Assembly: GCF_963662255.1 (NCBI RefSeq)
Contig: NC_085050.1
Span: forward strand, 4,597,194 to 4,661,193
Length of the DNA stretch: 64,000 nucleotides
Reading direction: 5' to 3'
Source: Cinclus cinclus
Taxonomy: Eukaryota > Chordata > Aves > Passeriformes > Cinclidae
This document shows, piece by piece, positions 1 to 11,955 of this stretch; the stretch's first letter is position 1; each line of letters begins with the position of its first letter. The notes beneath the pieces are model-generated. The model saw nothing but the letters and a program-made list of their open reading frames with translations, searched no databases and was not told where the DNA came from. Position numbers and translations under genes: made by a program.

Positions 1-3000
1 TCAAATTGTATTTGTATTGTAATTGTATTTCAATTATATTCAAAGTGTCAAATGGCTTTGACTATCCAGTTCTAGAATAGAAGAACAAAAAAAAAAATAT
101 TAATATAATTGCTAACTAAAAATTCCAAACTGCCTTTGGAAGCTGTTCTTAAAAACTAAATGGACTTTTCCATTCCGCCTATTTGGCATTTACACAGTGT
201 TAAACCTAAATGCATAATTTTCTCATCAAGTGATGTTGTAGATCATGACATAGTTATAAGTGTAAATGCATCCCATGCATATAAACATGAACTCTATTGT
301 CAGCTAATTCCATAAGTGTCTGCTTTGACTGCTAAGGGAATTGTCACTTCAACTGTAATGCAAGAATCTACTTGTCTGCTCATAAATGAAACTGATCCAT
401 GCACGATGTATGAATGTCAAAAGATCAAGTTTTTGCACAGGGACACACTAAATTGAAGCTTGTTATTTTTGGTTTTTGTCTGGGAGCATAGAACTGGTCA
501 TATGACTTTTTTTTTTTTTTATTTTTATGTAGAAACTTAATCTTGGAATGGGGCTCTGCTCACTCCTCAACTATTAAATAAAGAGTCATTAAAACAGCAA
601 GAGGAGAAATGGTAGGAAAATTGAGATAGAAGAGGGAGTAGAGATATGAGAAATTATTCCAAGACTCCAAAGTTTTTAGCCTTCATAGTATCAACATAGA
701 TAAGTTAGATTCTGGTAATTTCTGTCATTACTGTAATGCAGAAAAATGTTCTAGGCAGCCATTTGGGCCTAAGTTCTGTCCTTACAACACAAGGTATTTA
801 GAAGAATTAACCCCTCTTTCTCATCAGAATTCTTAGAGGTGTTTTAAGTCAGGCACATGCAAACAGAGTCATTTTTAAAGAGCAGGTCTATAATTTCCAA
901 TATCCATTTTACAGAAGCCTGAAGAGCTAGCTTTGAGTTGATAGCTGGACAGTTCATAAATTTAAAGATGTTCTTCAAGCCAAAGGGTACCTCATGATGA
1001 TTTATCATTCTGTGCAGTTTGTCTCACGGAAATTCAACTAATGCTTCTTTATTAGGTCCAATAATTTTATCACTTACTGGTTCATGAGCTGAGTATGTGA
1101 CATTGGGAAAACCTCAAATGCAGAGTCACAGTAATTTGTTAAATAATTTATTAGCACTTTTTGTAGCTGGTTACCTATTTGAACAACCTTCTCCATAGAA
1201 AAATGGAGATATGTGAAATTATTTTTTGATCCCATTTGGGGAAATTTTCCTCTGATATTTTTATATAACAAGAAGACATATTAAGGTTGGCAACAGCACT
1301 GCTGTATTCTGTAATAACAGAATCCTTGAGCTAAAGTTTCCAGGGTCCTGGTACCCTTTATACAGCATGCTTTAGTAATATTTCATACTTCAAATGAGTT
1401 TGCAAAGCATTCAGAAAAGCCTATTCCTGACATGAAAATATGGGCTTTATCCCTTATATTTTCCAGGCTGGATGTGGTGCTTTTCCACACAGCTACCCTA
1501 AGGGAATGGCTGTAGTGAATCAGAGAAAATGTGCATCTAACCTTGTGTTTTATCACAGAACATGACCAATATTTGGTAAATGGAATAAAATATAGGAGTG
1601 GGAGAAATCAGCTATGATCCTTTTCTGGAGTATTTTCTCCCAGTTTGATGAAATTTCTGTTTAGAGTCCCTCTAACCAGCAGAAGTGCCTTTACTTAATT
1701 GACCACAATGAATTATTTATTTTATTATTATATTCAACTTCCTCTATTGCCTTTTCAGTATTTCTAAAAGTTTGATGCACAAGTGCCTTTGGCAAGGAAT
1801 ACTTTTAACTCTCCACTTTGAAAATGCATGCTTGTTTTGGAACTTCCTGCTTTATATTTCATTCCATTGAAAGAGACAATGAATGACTTGTTATCTTTTT
1901 ATCTTTTATGTGCCACTGATGGCATCTGTCATGTACTTCTTCACTCATCTTTTTTTTTTTTTTTTCTAGGCTGAAAAGAGCTAGTCTATTATACACTCAT
2001 CATGCTGATGCCATCCTGTACCTTTGATCAGCCTTGTATTTCTACAAGGACTTGGAGAGGTACTGAGAAGCTAAATGACATTGCAGGGCAATTCCAAAGC
2101 TGGGTTTACAGGTTCCTCTAAAAGATAGATTGTCCTACAATAGAGATGGCTTTGGAAGCCACACATTGTACCTCAGGCTACCTCTGCAGATTTTCTTTGA
2201 GATGAGTATTAGTATAACATTCTCCTCCCAAAACACATGAAGCCAATAAAACTCCAGAAGAGAGGAGAGGTATAAAGGAAAGTGGGATCATATCCATGCC
2301 ATTGAAGAATATTAACACATTAAAGGCAAAAGTTGTTTCATGATCTGATGCTGTTAGAAGAATAAGGTAGCTGGATCTATATATCTAATGTGATCTGTAT
2401 ATCTAAGGCTTAGTACCTCTAACATTTAAAAGAGTGGTAGGAGATTTTACCATTTGAACATTCTAAAAGACACTTCAGACAAGAAAATGCTTTGAAATTG
2501 TTTATTTGTTTTTCTGAGAACCACTTTCTCACCAAGGAGGACGTGCTTTCTTCTTCCTTGTTTTGGATTTCATGTGTTGATTCTCTCAAGCATGTGGTGT
2601 TTTTAAGGAATCTCTTTAAACTTTGCCTTGCAGATTTTAATCCTTTAGAGAAAGGGAAATGGACTCTTCTCTGCAAGAAAGACATTTGAAAACAGGTATA
2701 GCATTTACTTTTCTTGCCTGAAGTGATTTGTGGAAGCAGTGCTTGTGGTGTAAGCCTGTTCTGAGAGCAGCTTTAAAGCCCTGTACATCCAAGCCTGTCT
2801 CCATATACAGCTCATATGCTTGAGTTCCAGCTTTCCACAAATCCTGTGTGCTTGTGTCAGGGTGATTTTTGTGGCCTTTGTTGAAAGTACCCTCTGTCTG
2901 CAAAAATGGGTTATGTTGAGATAATATGCATACAGTTCTGAGGACACTCTCAAATGCATTGCACTTGTGAAATTTTAGTATTCCCCCCCCTCCTGGCAAA

Positions 3001-5917
3001 TGCCATGAGATCTGTCTAGAAGAGATCACAAAGGCCATTACAGACGAGTAGTGAAGGAGGGTTAGTTTGCTCTTAAACTGATTCTCACATCCAGAAATAC
3101 CGTGGAGGTAAATGTAGGTCTTCCATCCATGCAGGGACTTTTCATCGACACTGAACATCAGCTGTCCATAGATCTCAGGTCTTACTGAAATACAAGAAAG
3201 CCTAAGTTCCTCCTCTTGGCAGTCATTGGCAGGAGTTACAGTGCTGGGCTATTGCTCATTTGCTGGTAAACCAATGGTGTCCTTGGAATTGTCTCTTTTC
3301 AGCTGACCTTTCTGGGAAGGAGAGCAGAAGCTGCAGGGAAAAGAGCCAGGTCCTCTGACACAAGAATCCAAGCTGCAGTACTGCTGTACTTAGCAGCCTT
3401 AGTTGAATCCGGCAGAAATAATCCTTTGGAGAAGGTGTAACAATCCCAGGTACAATGTTTCACAACTCATTTTCCTACTGGATCACACAGTTTCTCACTA
3501 GTCTCAAATTAAGGAATTGTGATAAAATCCTGCAGAGAAGATTTTCTAGTGGGAGACAATGTCCTGCTGTTTGAATAGTTTAAGTGAAGAGTATTGGCCT
3601 GGGAGCAAAGGTGCTTTTGAAAAAGGGATCTTATTATATGAAGATTTGGATGTACATCATAATGGACCAGTTAAAATGGGCAAAACTTGTGTGAATTAGT
3701 ATCACCTGTGGCTTGGTATCAGGACCTTCTAATATGGCTGTGAGGTTTTGTCTTAAATTTCAAGGTCAAAGTATTCCCCAAATTTTGTAAAATTAGGGCA
3801 TCCTGGGATACAAAGCATGCTGGCAAATGAGGAGGTTTTCAGATGTTCAGCAAGGACCACAATTGGAATGGAAAATGTTTTAAAATTATGATTCTGGAAC
3901 CTGTCTTGGTGACATGCATAAAGAAAATCCTGGGGGAAGATTTAAGCAGCAGTGTACAGGTGATGAGACTTACACTGTGTGCCTCAAAATTGCAGTTGCA
4001 AAATATTTGGCATTCATATGATTTTTATCACACTTATTAAATATTTCCCATGCCTGCCTTACACTGAGAATTCTCTCTAAGAACCTTAGCAGAACTTGGG
4101 GATCATGGAGACAGTTTTCTTCCTGAAGACAAATCTACAAGATCTTGATTAAAATACCTGAGAAAGAAGTTTTATTTTTAGTTTACACTGCAACACACCT
4201 CAGATACAGGAAGTAATTAATTACATGCAGGTAAACTTCTCTCAAATACTTTCTCAGTGCTGATTTCCAGAAAAGAATCCTCCTGAGAAATGAAGTAAAT
4301 GATATGAAAAGAACAGAGCCAACGCTATATCTGATTTGAAAAGCATCTCTTAAATTGAAATAAAAACAGTGTAGGAATTGGATGGTAAGGAAATGTATTA
4401 AGCTGGATGGGGTGGGTGTGTGTGTATAAACAGATTTATACTCTGAGAGGATAATGCATGAGATCTGTGCACTAGTACTTAACTCTGTGCCTTTTATTCA
4501 CATATTGTCTGAACTTATTTAAAAACCTGGGCTTGACAGGTTTAGTTTGATATCAACACTTAATCAGAAAGGCTGTGGGTGTTTCACCATGTTTATTCCA
4601 GTAGTGTTGTCTCTACCTGCGCCTCCTACCATAAAGGAATAGAGAAACTATTATTTTTTTGTGGCAGGTTGTCCAAGTCAGTGTTGCCATAGGAACTTTA
4701 ACTTTCAGAATTATTTTTCTTCTCCATCTCAGATAATTCATTTTCAGTTTTGACAGTTATGTTAGTTCTGGACTTAACAATAGTCTTCTGTTTGTAAGAC
4801 AATAAGCAAGGGTGCATAGGTTCAACTTGGAGTTTTTCTGACACCCTGAACTTCTAAAACTACAGTATTGAACATGGCAGGGTGTGAATGAGACAGCAAC
4901 ATATACTGAAATATTGTTAAACTCAGTTTTTGCAGATATTCCCTTCAACATGTCAATGTACTGGTAAATGGCAGACATTTATAAGATTTATAATAAAACC
5001 TCTACTGCTTCCTTGATTTATCTGCCTATACACAGCCTTTTCCACGATGGATCTGATAGCACAGAGAACCACAGTGACGCACCCTAAAATCACTCAATGC
5101 ATCTCAGACTTGAACTAACCAATTTAAAATAAAAATGTTTTGTTTCTATGGGAATGGAGGGAATCTACCTTAACAAAAATATGTGATATACTCCTGCACT
5201 AAAGTTTAATGGGATTTTTGTATAGGAAAAGATATGACCTAGTAGCAACAACTGCAGTTCTAATAATTGTTGTACATATTGATCACTGTCTGCTGCAATT
5301 GCTTGGAAAAAAGGTTATCATAAATAAATACAACCCTCCAACAAAATACCAAAAAAGACAACTATGAAATATTTCTATTTTGAAAATAACTCGGACTCTC
5401 TTCCAAACCAGATTCAAAATTGGTTGCAAAACTGGTTGCAAACCTGAGAGGAAAAAAGTTCCAACAAACCCCATATGAAACTTTTCAGATGTTGACGTTC
5501 TGCAGCCAAAACTGGCATGTGGAAAATCAGCTTCGTCTTGCAGGATTTTGATTGTTTGACCAGTTACCCTAAAGTAATTCAATCCATCAAAATGCAGCTT
5601 ACCTGTTTCTAATGAAGGTGTCTTAAAAGCTGATATTGTCACTATTTTCTCACTGTCATGATGAACAGATTCTTAAATGAGAATTTTTCCTTTTCCTTAT
5701 GGAGGCCATTTCTTTCAGTGGTTTTTGGGCCAGTTTTGTTCTGTGTGGGTGTCCATTAAAATAAACACTTCTGTCAGTGTGATTTATTAACCCTTGAGAA
5801 AACAGAGAGAGAAAAAGCTGAAGAGCACATTAACAAATTTCTCAGAGCACAGGAAGAAATATAGTGTAATACTCTGTGTTCTCTCATTGAAGGAACTTGT
5901 CCAAAGATACAAAACCA
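1..5917. other. Non-coding AT-rich stretch, no gene recognised
   Basis: No recognisable gene or dispersed repeat is seen here. There are T runs at about 507-526 and 1951-1965 and a short C run near 2984. The longest open frame (2637-3158, minus) has no motif, and another minus frame overlaps it, so it looks like chance. A weak exon-like segment lies at 1970-2059 on the plus strand (T-run acceptor, AG/GTACTG donor), and another at 4063-4122 on the minus strand is listed separately. Confidence 0.6.
4063..4122 (-). other. Exon-like segment, 60 nt, low confidence
   Basis: On the minus strand a 'ttgtcttcag' acceptor precedes a 60-nt segment that ends in AGT before a GTAAGG donor. One frame is open throughout as 20 codons, with both ends in phase 0; the peptide begins EENCLHDPQV. 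I recognise no protein family. The pyrimidine tract is short, and segments like this arise by chance in 64 kb, so it is more likely a pseudo-exon than an exon. Confidence 0.08.
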
Positions 5918-6035
5918 GAGAATCTTTCAAGTTGGAAAAGATCATTTAAATCTTTGAGTCCAACCACTAACCCAGCACAGCCATGTTCACTAAAAAACCA
6001 TGTCCCTAAATGCCACATATGCTCATATTTTAGCT
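5918..6035 (-). mobile_element. CR1 LINE, 3'-end fragment
   Basis: The plus strand carries the reverse complement of a CR1 3' end. It reads 'agaatctttcaagttgga', then 'aagatcattt', 'gagtccaacc', 'ccatgtccctaa' and 'gccacat', in the order expected for this family's 3' terminal region. It is a short, heavily 5'-truncated copy with many substitutions, so it is an old insertion. The octamer repeat at the very end is no longer clear. No coding sequence remains. Confidence 0.75.
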
Positions 6036-7289
6036 GGTAAGTAAATGGCAAATTGTTTGCTTTCCTTTAGGTATACAGTTGCCTTTTGGAAAAAGAAATT
6101 TCACTGAGGTTGAAATTTTTTATTATAACCTGTTTTTTAAAGAAATTCTATGTTACTACAAATTACTTAGAATCCATGATGGTTTCATTAAAAAAAAAAA
6201 CAAGCCAAAACCAAACCAACCTCTATTAACACATTCCCTTTGGTTTAGCTTATTTATATTTAAATGGTAAAAAATTTCATGTTTGAACTTTGCATTAAGG
6301 TGTTGGTATCAATTTTCTGTAACAGTAAAAATAGGTGGAAAGTCACAGGTCAGTTCTAGCATTGACTGGAGATCTCTGTGAGGCATGAGAAGTGTTTCAT
6401 GAAGAATTAAAACTTTCCCACTTTGGCGTCCCAGGGTTGTGTGTCTCTCTTTATCCTGAGCACATGCATTTGGGTGAAGGAAATAACTGACTCCCTTATC
6501 ACAGCTTGAATTGGTTGGATTGAGTCTAAAAACATCTCCTGCCATAGTCCTCTCCTTGTTCAAAGTATTTTTAATCACCACAAGTGTTGGGGTTTGGGGC
6601 CATGCTGACATTGTCTGGCAGTGCTGAAACACTCCCACCTCCTTCCAGTGACTTGGATTCATGGCATGGAGCCCTCAGCACCAGAAGCTGCTCCATGTGA
6701 TGATTGTGCAGATAGAAGAGGGTTTGTTTATTGGTTTTTTGTTTGTTTTCTAATTCCTCCCCATAAAGCCCATATCCACTCATCGCTACACTGTGCAAAA
6801 GAACAGGCAAGTTCAGGTACATCACCTTGGTGCAAAAGAACCAAACCCCTCTGCCTGAAATTATGGTCTGTTCCGCCAAATACTAAATATATGTCCAAAA
6901 TAGACCTGTTAACCAAGATATAAACTTACACGGTCAAATGAAAAGCATTAATCAAGAATTTTAGGATAATTGCATTTAATTTTCTGTCTGTGCAAGGTGT
7001 TCTACTCCATCTCAGTACCAAGTAAAAGTTGCATAGATGAATAATGAAATCACTTTAGATCTCAGAACATTTATGGAAGAATTCTCTGTTAGCTTGTGAT
7101 TAGGCTTCTGTGGGAGTGTTTAGGAATGGCTTAGTGAGAGAAAGATCTTCCCTGTACAGCATATTCTGTAGCTGGTTACAGCCTGGATTAGGTACAGATT
7201 GATGGGTGTGCTTAGGGTTGTCCCGAGATCACAGCCAGCACAGATCCTTTGGGCTCTTCTTTGAGGTACATATATGGATTTTTTTTCTC

Positions 7290-7401
7290 AATAAAACCCC
7301 AAAGCAACAACAGCAAAAAACAAATGAAAAAAAAAAAAAAAAACTAACAAACAGAAAAGGAAATTTAAAAAAAAATAACAAGACCAAAAGATAAACAAAG
7401 A
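7290..7401. repeat. A-rich low-complexity tract
   Basis: About 110 nt made mostly of A with CAA and AAAC interruptions, including an uninterrupted run of roughly 17 A near 7327-7343. Short ORFs on both strands here are poly-Lys and poly-Phe artefacts. It could be the degraded tail of an old retroposon, but no recognisable element body precedes it. Confidence 0.85.
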
Positions 7402-8318
7402 AATCTGTTTTATGAGTCTGGTGCATGTTGCAGTCTTTTTAATTTCAACAATACATTTGATGTTTTTGTGTTTATGCTGCTGCAGTGAAAAAAAATATGT
7501 AGATATCCTGTGAAAGACAGATGCCCTTATGTTTTCTCTTCTCTTGGAAACACATCAGGATCCACTATCTCAGTCCTTCTTTGCTAATGTGTTGGAGCAG
7601 TTAATGAAACCCACAGTAAAGCAGAGGATAACAGCCAACCTAATCTCTGATATCTTCTAAGTATCCTTTTGAAAAAAAAATTGTAGTTATCCCCATTAGA
7701 GTTTGAAGCCCTGAGGTAAAAAGAACATAAATACAATTTTTTGCTGTTAGGTTTGTCTGCTTCAAATTACAGCACAACTCTCAAAGCCCAAATACCAAGT
7801 CCTATTTCATGTTTTAATCACCATAAACTATAATGGGATTCATATCTGCAAACATTTATTGCACTGTATCACAAGGATATTTTTAGCTACTTTGAAGGCT
7901 GTTTTTATGAAAAAAAATTCAACAAAGGGAAAATGTTAGCTGCTCTTAAATGAGATATTAATCTGGAAGCAACACTTAAGCTAGACAAAAAAGATAACTT
8001 TCCAGGAATTTAAAATTAAAACTTCTAATGTGCAATTAAAGCAAAGAATCAAGTATTTCATGTTTTGGTTTTTTTTTCTGGTTTTGCTGTTTGCTTTCTA
8101 TGTTGTATGTTTTAAAAGTTAACCATTGCAAAAGTAGGATGCCTGAGAATTCCAATTGGATTATCCAGCATGAAGAGAAGAGCTTCTTAGATAAACAGGA
8201 ATATGCCATGGAGAAGAGTAATAAACCCAAGTCTGCTGAACACAGCATTCACTCATAAAAGGAGGAAAGAAGTCAATGGGACAAACATTTAAAAAACCAA
8301 ATGTGTGGCTTGACTTAC

Positions 8319-8445
8319 CTACAAATCCAACCTTTTCACTGTGCCTGATGACTGTTTTTTCCTGGATGAACTGAACAGGGTCATGTAAGGGACTCCTGCC
8401 ATTGTTCATCCTCTCAGCTGCTGCATAGCACTGGCCAGAGAATTC
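8319..8445 (-). other. Exon-like segment, 127 nt, unknown product
   Basis: On the minus strand, 'ttaaattctctacaag' serves as an acceptor and TTTGTAG/GTAAGTCA as a very good donor. Between them one frame is open for 42 codons (start phase 0, end phase 1); the peptide starts EFSGQCYAAAERMNNG and ends HSEKVGFV. The other two frames have stops. The composition looks protein-like, but I recognise no family. No neighbouring candidate joins in phase: the next lower one, 4063-4122, starts in phase 0. Either it is one exon of a gene with unseen partners, or it is a pseudo-exon. Confidence 0.17.
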
Positions 8446-8905
8446 CTTGTAGAGAATTTAAAAAGTCTCTTTGAACAAGAGTTTTTAATAATTGAGTAAA
8501 TCACTTGTGTGGCAATGATGGACACAATGGAGAACCTCTCCTGGTCCTGAGGTAAGCTGGGCTCTTTGTGGTTATTTTTCTTCACTGTTTAAAAGTGAAA
8601 ATAACTTCTGGATTGAATGTGTCTGGTCTCCATCTCAGCTTACAGATCTTACTTGACATTTGCTTTGCTTTTAATTTCCATTTATTTTTACCTTTGTGCC
8701 AAAAACTACAATTTCAAGTTAACCAAAGTATCCATGAATCATTCATTAATATTTGCTGAATGAGCAGTTACTCATCTTTATTTTCTTCCATTTGCTTCCC
8801 TGTCTCTTGCAACATTTTACCACAATAAAACTGAGAGGAACTTTCTGATTCTTCTAGTTTCTCTACAACATTTTGGAATAAAACTTAATTAGATGCTAAT
8901 CCTAA

Positions 8906-8931
8906 CAAAAAAAAAAAAAAAAGAAAAAAAA
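8906..8931. repeat. Poly(A) tract
   Basis: A 26-nt A run broken by a single G. No retroposon body is recognisable immediately upstream. Confidence 0.9.
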
Positions 8932-9234
8932 GTGATGTTTGTTAAAGAAAACAGTTGGCAGGATTTCTCTTTGGGTAGAGTAAAAATTGAAAGGTTTGTC
9001 CTCGAGCAATGTAGAAAAAATTTTGTTCTTATAGTTGCAAAATTTCCTTGTTATATTTTGATGGTGACTAGCATTTTTATGAGCTTTGTCAGCAAGCTTT
9101 AGTAGGCAAAGAATAATTTGAACTATACATGATATGAATCTAATTATATACATTTTTGGAGAAGTCACAGAGCCAAATCTTACAGTTTTTTTATTTCCAT
9201 AATTTTCAACAGAACTGGGTCTCTTAAAGACCAT

Positions 9235-9264
9235 ATGTGTGTGTACATATATATATATATATAT
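9235..9264. repeat. (TG)n(TA)n dinucleotide microsatellite
   Basis: A compound dinucleotide repeat: about four TG units, then 'tacat', then about nine AT units. Confidence 0.92.
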
Positions 9265-9699
9265 GCTTTACCTTGACACGGTTTCATTGGTATTTCTACA
9301 GACATTTTAATCATCAGCTAAACTTTCTCATAGTAGTTGAGTAGTTTCCTGAGCAGTAAAATATAATGTATTACTAATAATTAAACAGCTGCATCAAAAG
9401 TTTAGCTATATTTCATGTCTGTAGTCATCCAAAATACACTACTTTTACACATCCAAAAAGCACTACTTTTCTGCTTGATAATATAGCTCAATGGAATGAC
9501 ATTCTACTACACAGAAGCATGAGAAAGAACCTGAAACACCAAAAAAATGGTGATGAAATGTTATGTTTGCAGGACCAGAAGCAGCCTGACTGTGTCATTC
9601 TGACTGTCTGACTGAGATCAGTTCAAGCTCGTATGCCAAATCCTAAACCAGCAACCTTGAATACAGAAATGTCTTGTTGTCTGTTAACCATGAATGACT

Positions 9700-9737
9700 T
9701 TTCCCAGATCTGCTGAAAACCTCTCAGATCTGGGAAA
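9700..9737. repeat. Perfect inverted repeat, 13-bp arms
   Basis: The arm TTTCCCAGATCTG at 9700-9712 is matched by its exact reverse complement CAGATCTGGGAAA at 9725-9737, with a 12-nt loop (ctgaaaacctct) between. It could form a hairpin in RNA or a small cruciform. It is not at the edge of any element I recognise. It is too short for a microRNA precursor as it stands, because pairing stops at both outer ends. Confidence 0.9.
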
Positions 9738-10662
9738 TGAACACACACGATACAGCAATAAGTGCAAATCTGTGGGCTCCCTGTCCTAATATTACTATAA
9801 ATTTTTGCAGGGAATCTGTGGTTGATTGAGAGGAGCATAAACAAGACTAATAAATACCTTTATCTCAATATTGCTGCTTTTGTTTTGAGAATTGTTCAGA
9901 TTCATCCATCTACAGCATAGATATTTCATAAAGATTTCATAAAGATTGCCAGTTTGGACCTATTGCTGTCATTCATGTATATGTTATATTCTTCCAGTCA
10001 TGTCAATCTATCTGCAGGATCGGGGCCTTGATTTACATATTTGAACAGTATAATTATGAAGGATGTTAACTGGGTGAAAATGTGAGACTGCCAAATGTCG
10101 GATAATTTGCAAACTACACATATTCAGAGTGTCTGCCTCCTGAGTATTTTTGGAAAGGTATGGAGAACAACCAATTGATGATTAAGGGACCTCCCAATAG
10201 ACAAACTAAACAAAAGGTAACAATTTATCCCAATGTTTTGGTTCACTGCTGATGAATTTTCTTAGCATCTGCTTAAATGTTTGATTATTCTACAACCCCA
10301 TCTGTTTCTGGCTGATACAAAACTCTGTGATGGGGGAATTTTTAACAGCTTGCACACCTCATTTAGTAGAGATGACATAAAATTAGTGCCCTGATCTTTT
10401 GAATTTTCTAAGGGTGAGCCCACTCTGATAACAGCATTAATCAATTCATTTAGCTGCATGTTTTGCCAGCTAAGACTTCATGGCAATACCGTGGGGTTTG
10501 AATGTCCAAGCACCCTTTCCAAGATCTGTTACATTCCTCAGACAAGAAATTTGGCTAAATAAGAGTTATGATTCAAATTAAATGTTCCTAGTCTGGCAGT
10601 ACAACATGATACTGGGGGAAAAAAAATGGTAAGACATGCTTAGGATGTCTCCTAAATATTTT

Positions 10663-10682
10663 GTTGTTCCCATGGGAACAAC
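10663..10682. repeat. Perfect 20-bp palindrome
   Basis: GTTGTTCCCATGGGAACAAC equals its own reverse complement. It lies about 50 nt before the first recognisable CR1 sequence. No function is assigned. Confidence 0.9.
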
Positions 10683-10714
10683 TCCAGATGTCTGCTGGAA
10701 ATGCAACCCAGCAG

Positions 10715-11955
10715 AGAGCAAACAGTCTGGGAGGTTCCTGGAGGGTGTGGAACTTGCTGCTTTCAACCAGAGAAGGACTTGAGGGTGATACGATGGTCAG
10801 AGGCCCTCTTGGGGCACAGCAATCACTAAATTATAAGAGTTTAGGATTTCTGGAGAAATAAGGAGGGGCTGCCAGCACAACTTCTGATTCAGACTTCCAG
10901 AGGGCAACGTTTGGCCTGGTAGATCAGCTGAGAAAATCCCTTGGGAGGGAGAGTCCCTGCTGAGACATTCCTGGGGGGCAAAGGAGTCCAGGAAGGCTGG
11001 ACATTCTTCAAGAGAGAAATCTTAAAGGCTGGTCCCCAGGAAGGTCATGGGTCAGATCACCCTGAGTGCCATCACACTGCAGGTACAGGACAAACCCAGC
11101 ATGCAGGTCCTTCTGGCCACCCTGATCTTCTGAGACATGGTGCCTCACATGTGGAAGTGAGGGAACAGCTCTGGATCTGGTCTACTTAGACTTTGGGAAA
11201 GCCTTTCCCACAGTGTTCTTCTGCAGAAACTGGCTGTTCATGGCTTGGATGGGTTCACAGTTTGCTGGGTGCAAACAATCTGGATGATCAGGCCCAGGGA
11301 GCAGTGGGGATGGAGCCACATCCAGCTGGGGGAGTGTCACAGCTGGCGTTCTCCAGGGGAACAGTTCTGGGGCCAGCTCAGTTTGATCTCTTCATTGATG
11401 ATCTGGATGAGGGGAGGGAGGTACCCTCAGTCAGTTTGGAGATGACACCAAGTGGGGTGGGAGTGTTGATCTGCTGGAGGGCAGGAGGGTCTGCAGGGAT
11501 CTGGATGGATGGATAAATGGATGGATGGATGGATGGATTGATGGATGATGGATAGATGGATGGATGAAGGGATGGACGGATGGATGCATGGATGGATGGA
11601 TGGATGGATGGATGGATGGATGGATGGATGGACGGACCGACCAAGGCCTGGTGGTCTGAGGTTCAACAAGGCCAGGTGCTGGGTCTGCATATGGCCACAA
11701 CAACTTCCTGCAGAACTCCAGGCCAAGGACTGAGGGGCTGGAGCAGCTGCATGACAGAAAAGGCCCTGGGGGTGCTGGTGACAGTGACTGAAGATGATCC
11801 AAGATGTGCCCAGATAGCCAAAAAGGGCAGTGTCCCCATGCCTGTATCAGCAATAGTGTGGCCAGCAGGACCAGGGCAGTGATTATCTCCTTGTGCTGGG
11901 CACTGGTGAGGGTGCACCTCAAATCCTGGTGTTCAGACTTGGGCCCTGTTCTCTG
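10715..11955 (+). mobile_element. CR1 LINE, internally deleted ORF2 copy
   Basis: This is a plus-strand CR1 retrotransposon relic. About 10790-11035 resembles the end of the endonuclease region and the linker (for example 'ttggggcacagcaatcac', 'gtccaggaaggctggaca', 'cattcttcaagag'). A large internal deletion near 11035 then joins it to reverse transcriptase sequence: 'ggtcagatcaccctgagtgc', then a frame reading LVYLDFGKAFPTV at about 11178-11216, then [18 protein letters not shown] and IDDLDEG (about 11331-11414). After a frame change comes [17 protein letters not shown], which holds the catalytic motif as FGDD where the family has FADD. Thumb-region sequence follows to about 11955. The 3' end, including the octamer, is missing. 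Stops and frame shifts make it inactive. A GGAT microsatellite interrupts it at 11503-11640. Confidence 0.92.
11503..11640. repeat. (GGAT)n tetranucleotide microsatellite inside CR1
   Basis: About 138 nt of GGAT units with a few variants (gata, gacg, gatgc), purest near 11588-11632. It lies between 'gggatctgga' and 'ggcctggtgg...caacaaggcc', which are neighbouring parts of the CR1 reverse transcriptase frame. The array therefore grew from the GGATCTGGA...CTGGAT motif that the element itself carries. The minus-strand 'SIHP' ORFs across 11378-11961 are translations of this array, not genes. Confidence 0.95.

Larger units (their letters stand above)
6036..10662. other. Non-coding stretch with A-rich and TA repeats
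   Basis: No recognisable gene. It holds low-complexity tracts near 7290-7401, 8906-8931 and 9235-9264, a strong inverted repeat at 9700-9737, and an exon-like minus-strand segment at 8319-8445, each listed separately. The open frames at 6309-6923 overlap one another on both strands and show no motif. An 11-nt direct repeat (tttcataaaga) occurs twice in tandem near 9925-9946. Confidence 0.6.

Noticed and set aside
1970..2059. T-run acceptor with 90-nt segment and GTACTG donor on plus strand
   Set aside because: The donor is weak, and only the frame starting at an internal ATG is open. The acceptor strength comes only from a homopolymer.
2637..3158. 173-codon minus-strand ORF, among the longest in the window
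   Set aside because: No motif, no good splice sites, and it overlaps other minus frames. The length is within chance for 64 kb on six frames.
11178..11450. Reverse transcriptase-like peptide that could be read as retroviral pol
   Set aside because: The flanking wording (LVYLDFGKAF, GTVLGP, IDDLDEG) and DNA context are those of CR1 LINEs. There is no protease, RNase H or integrase, and no LTR pair.
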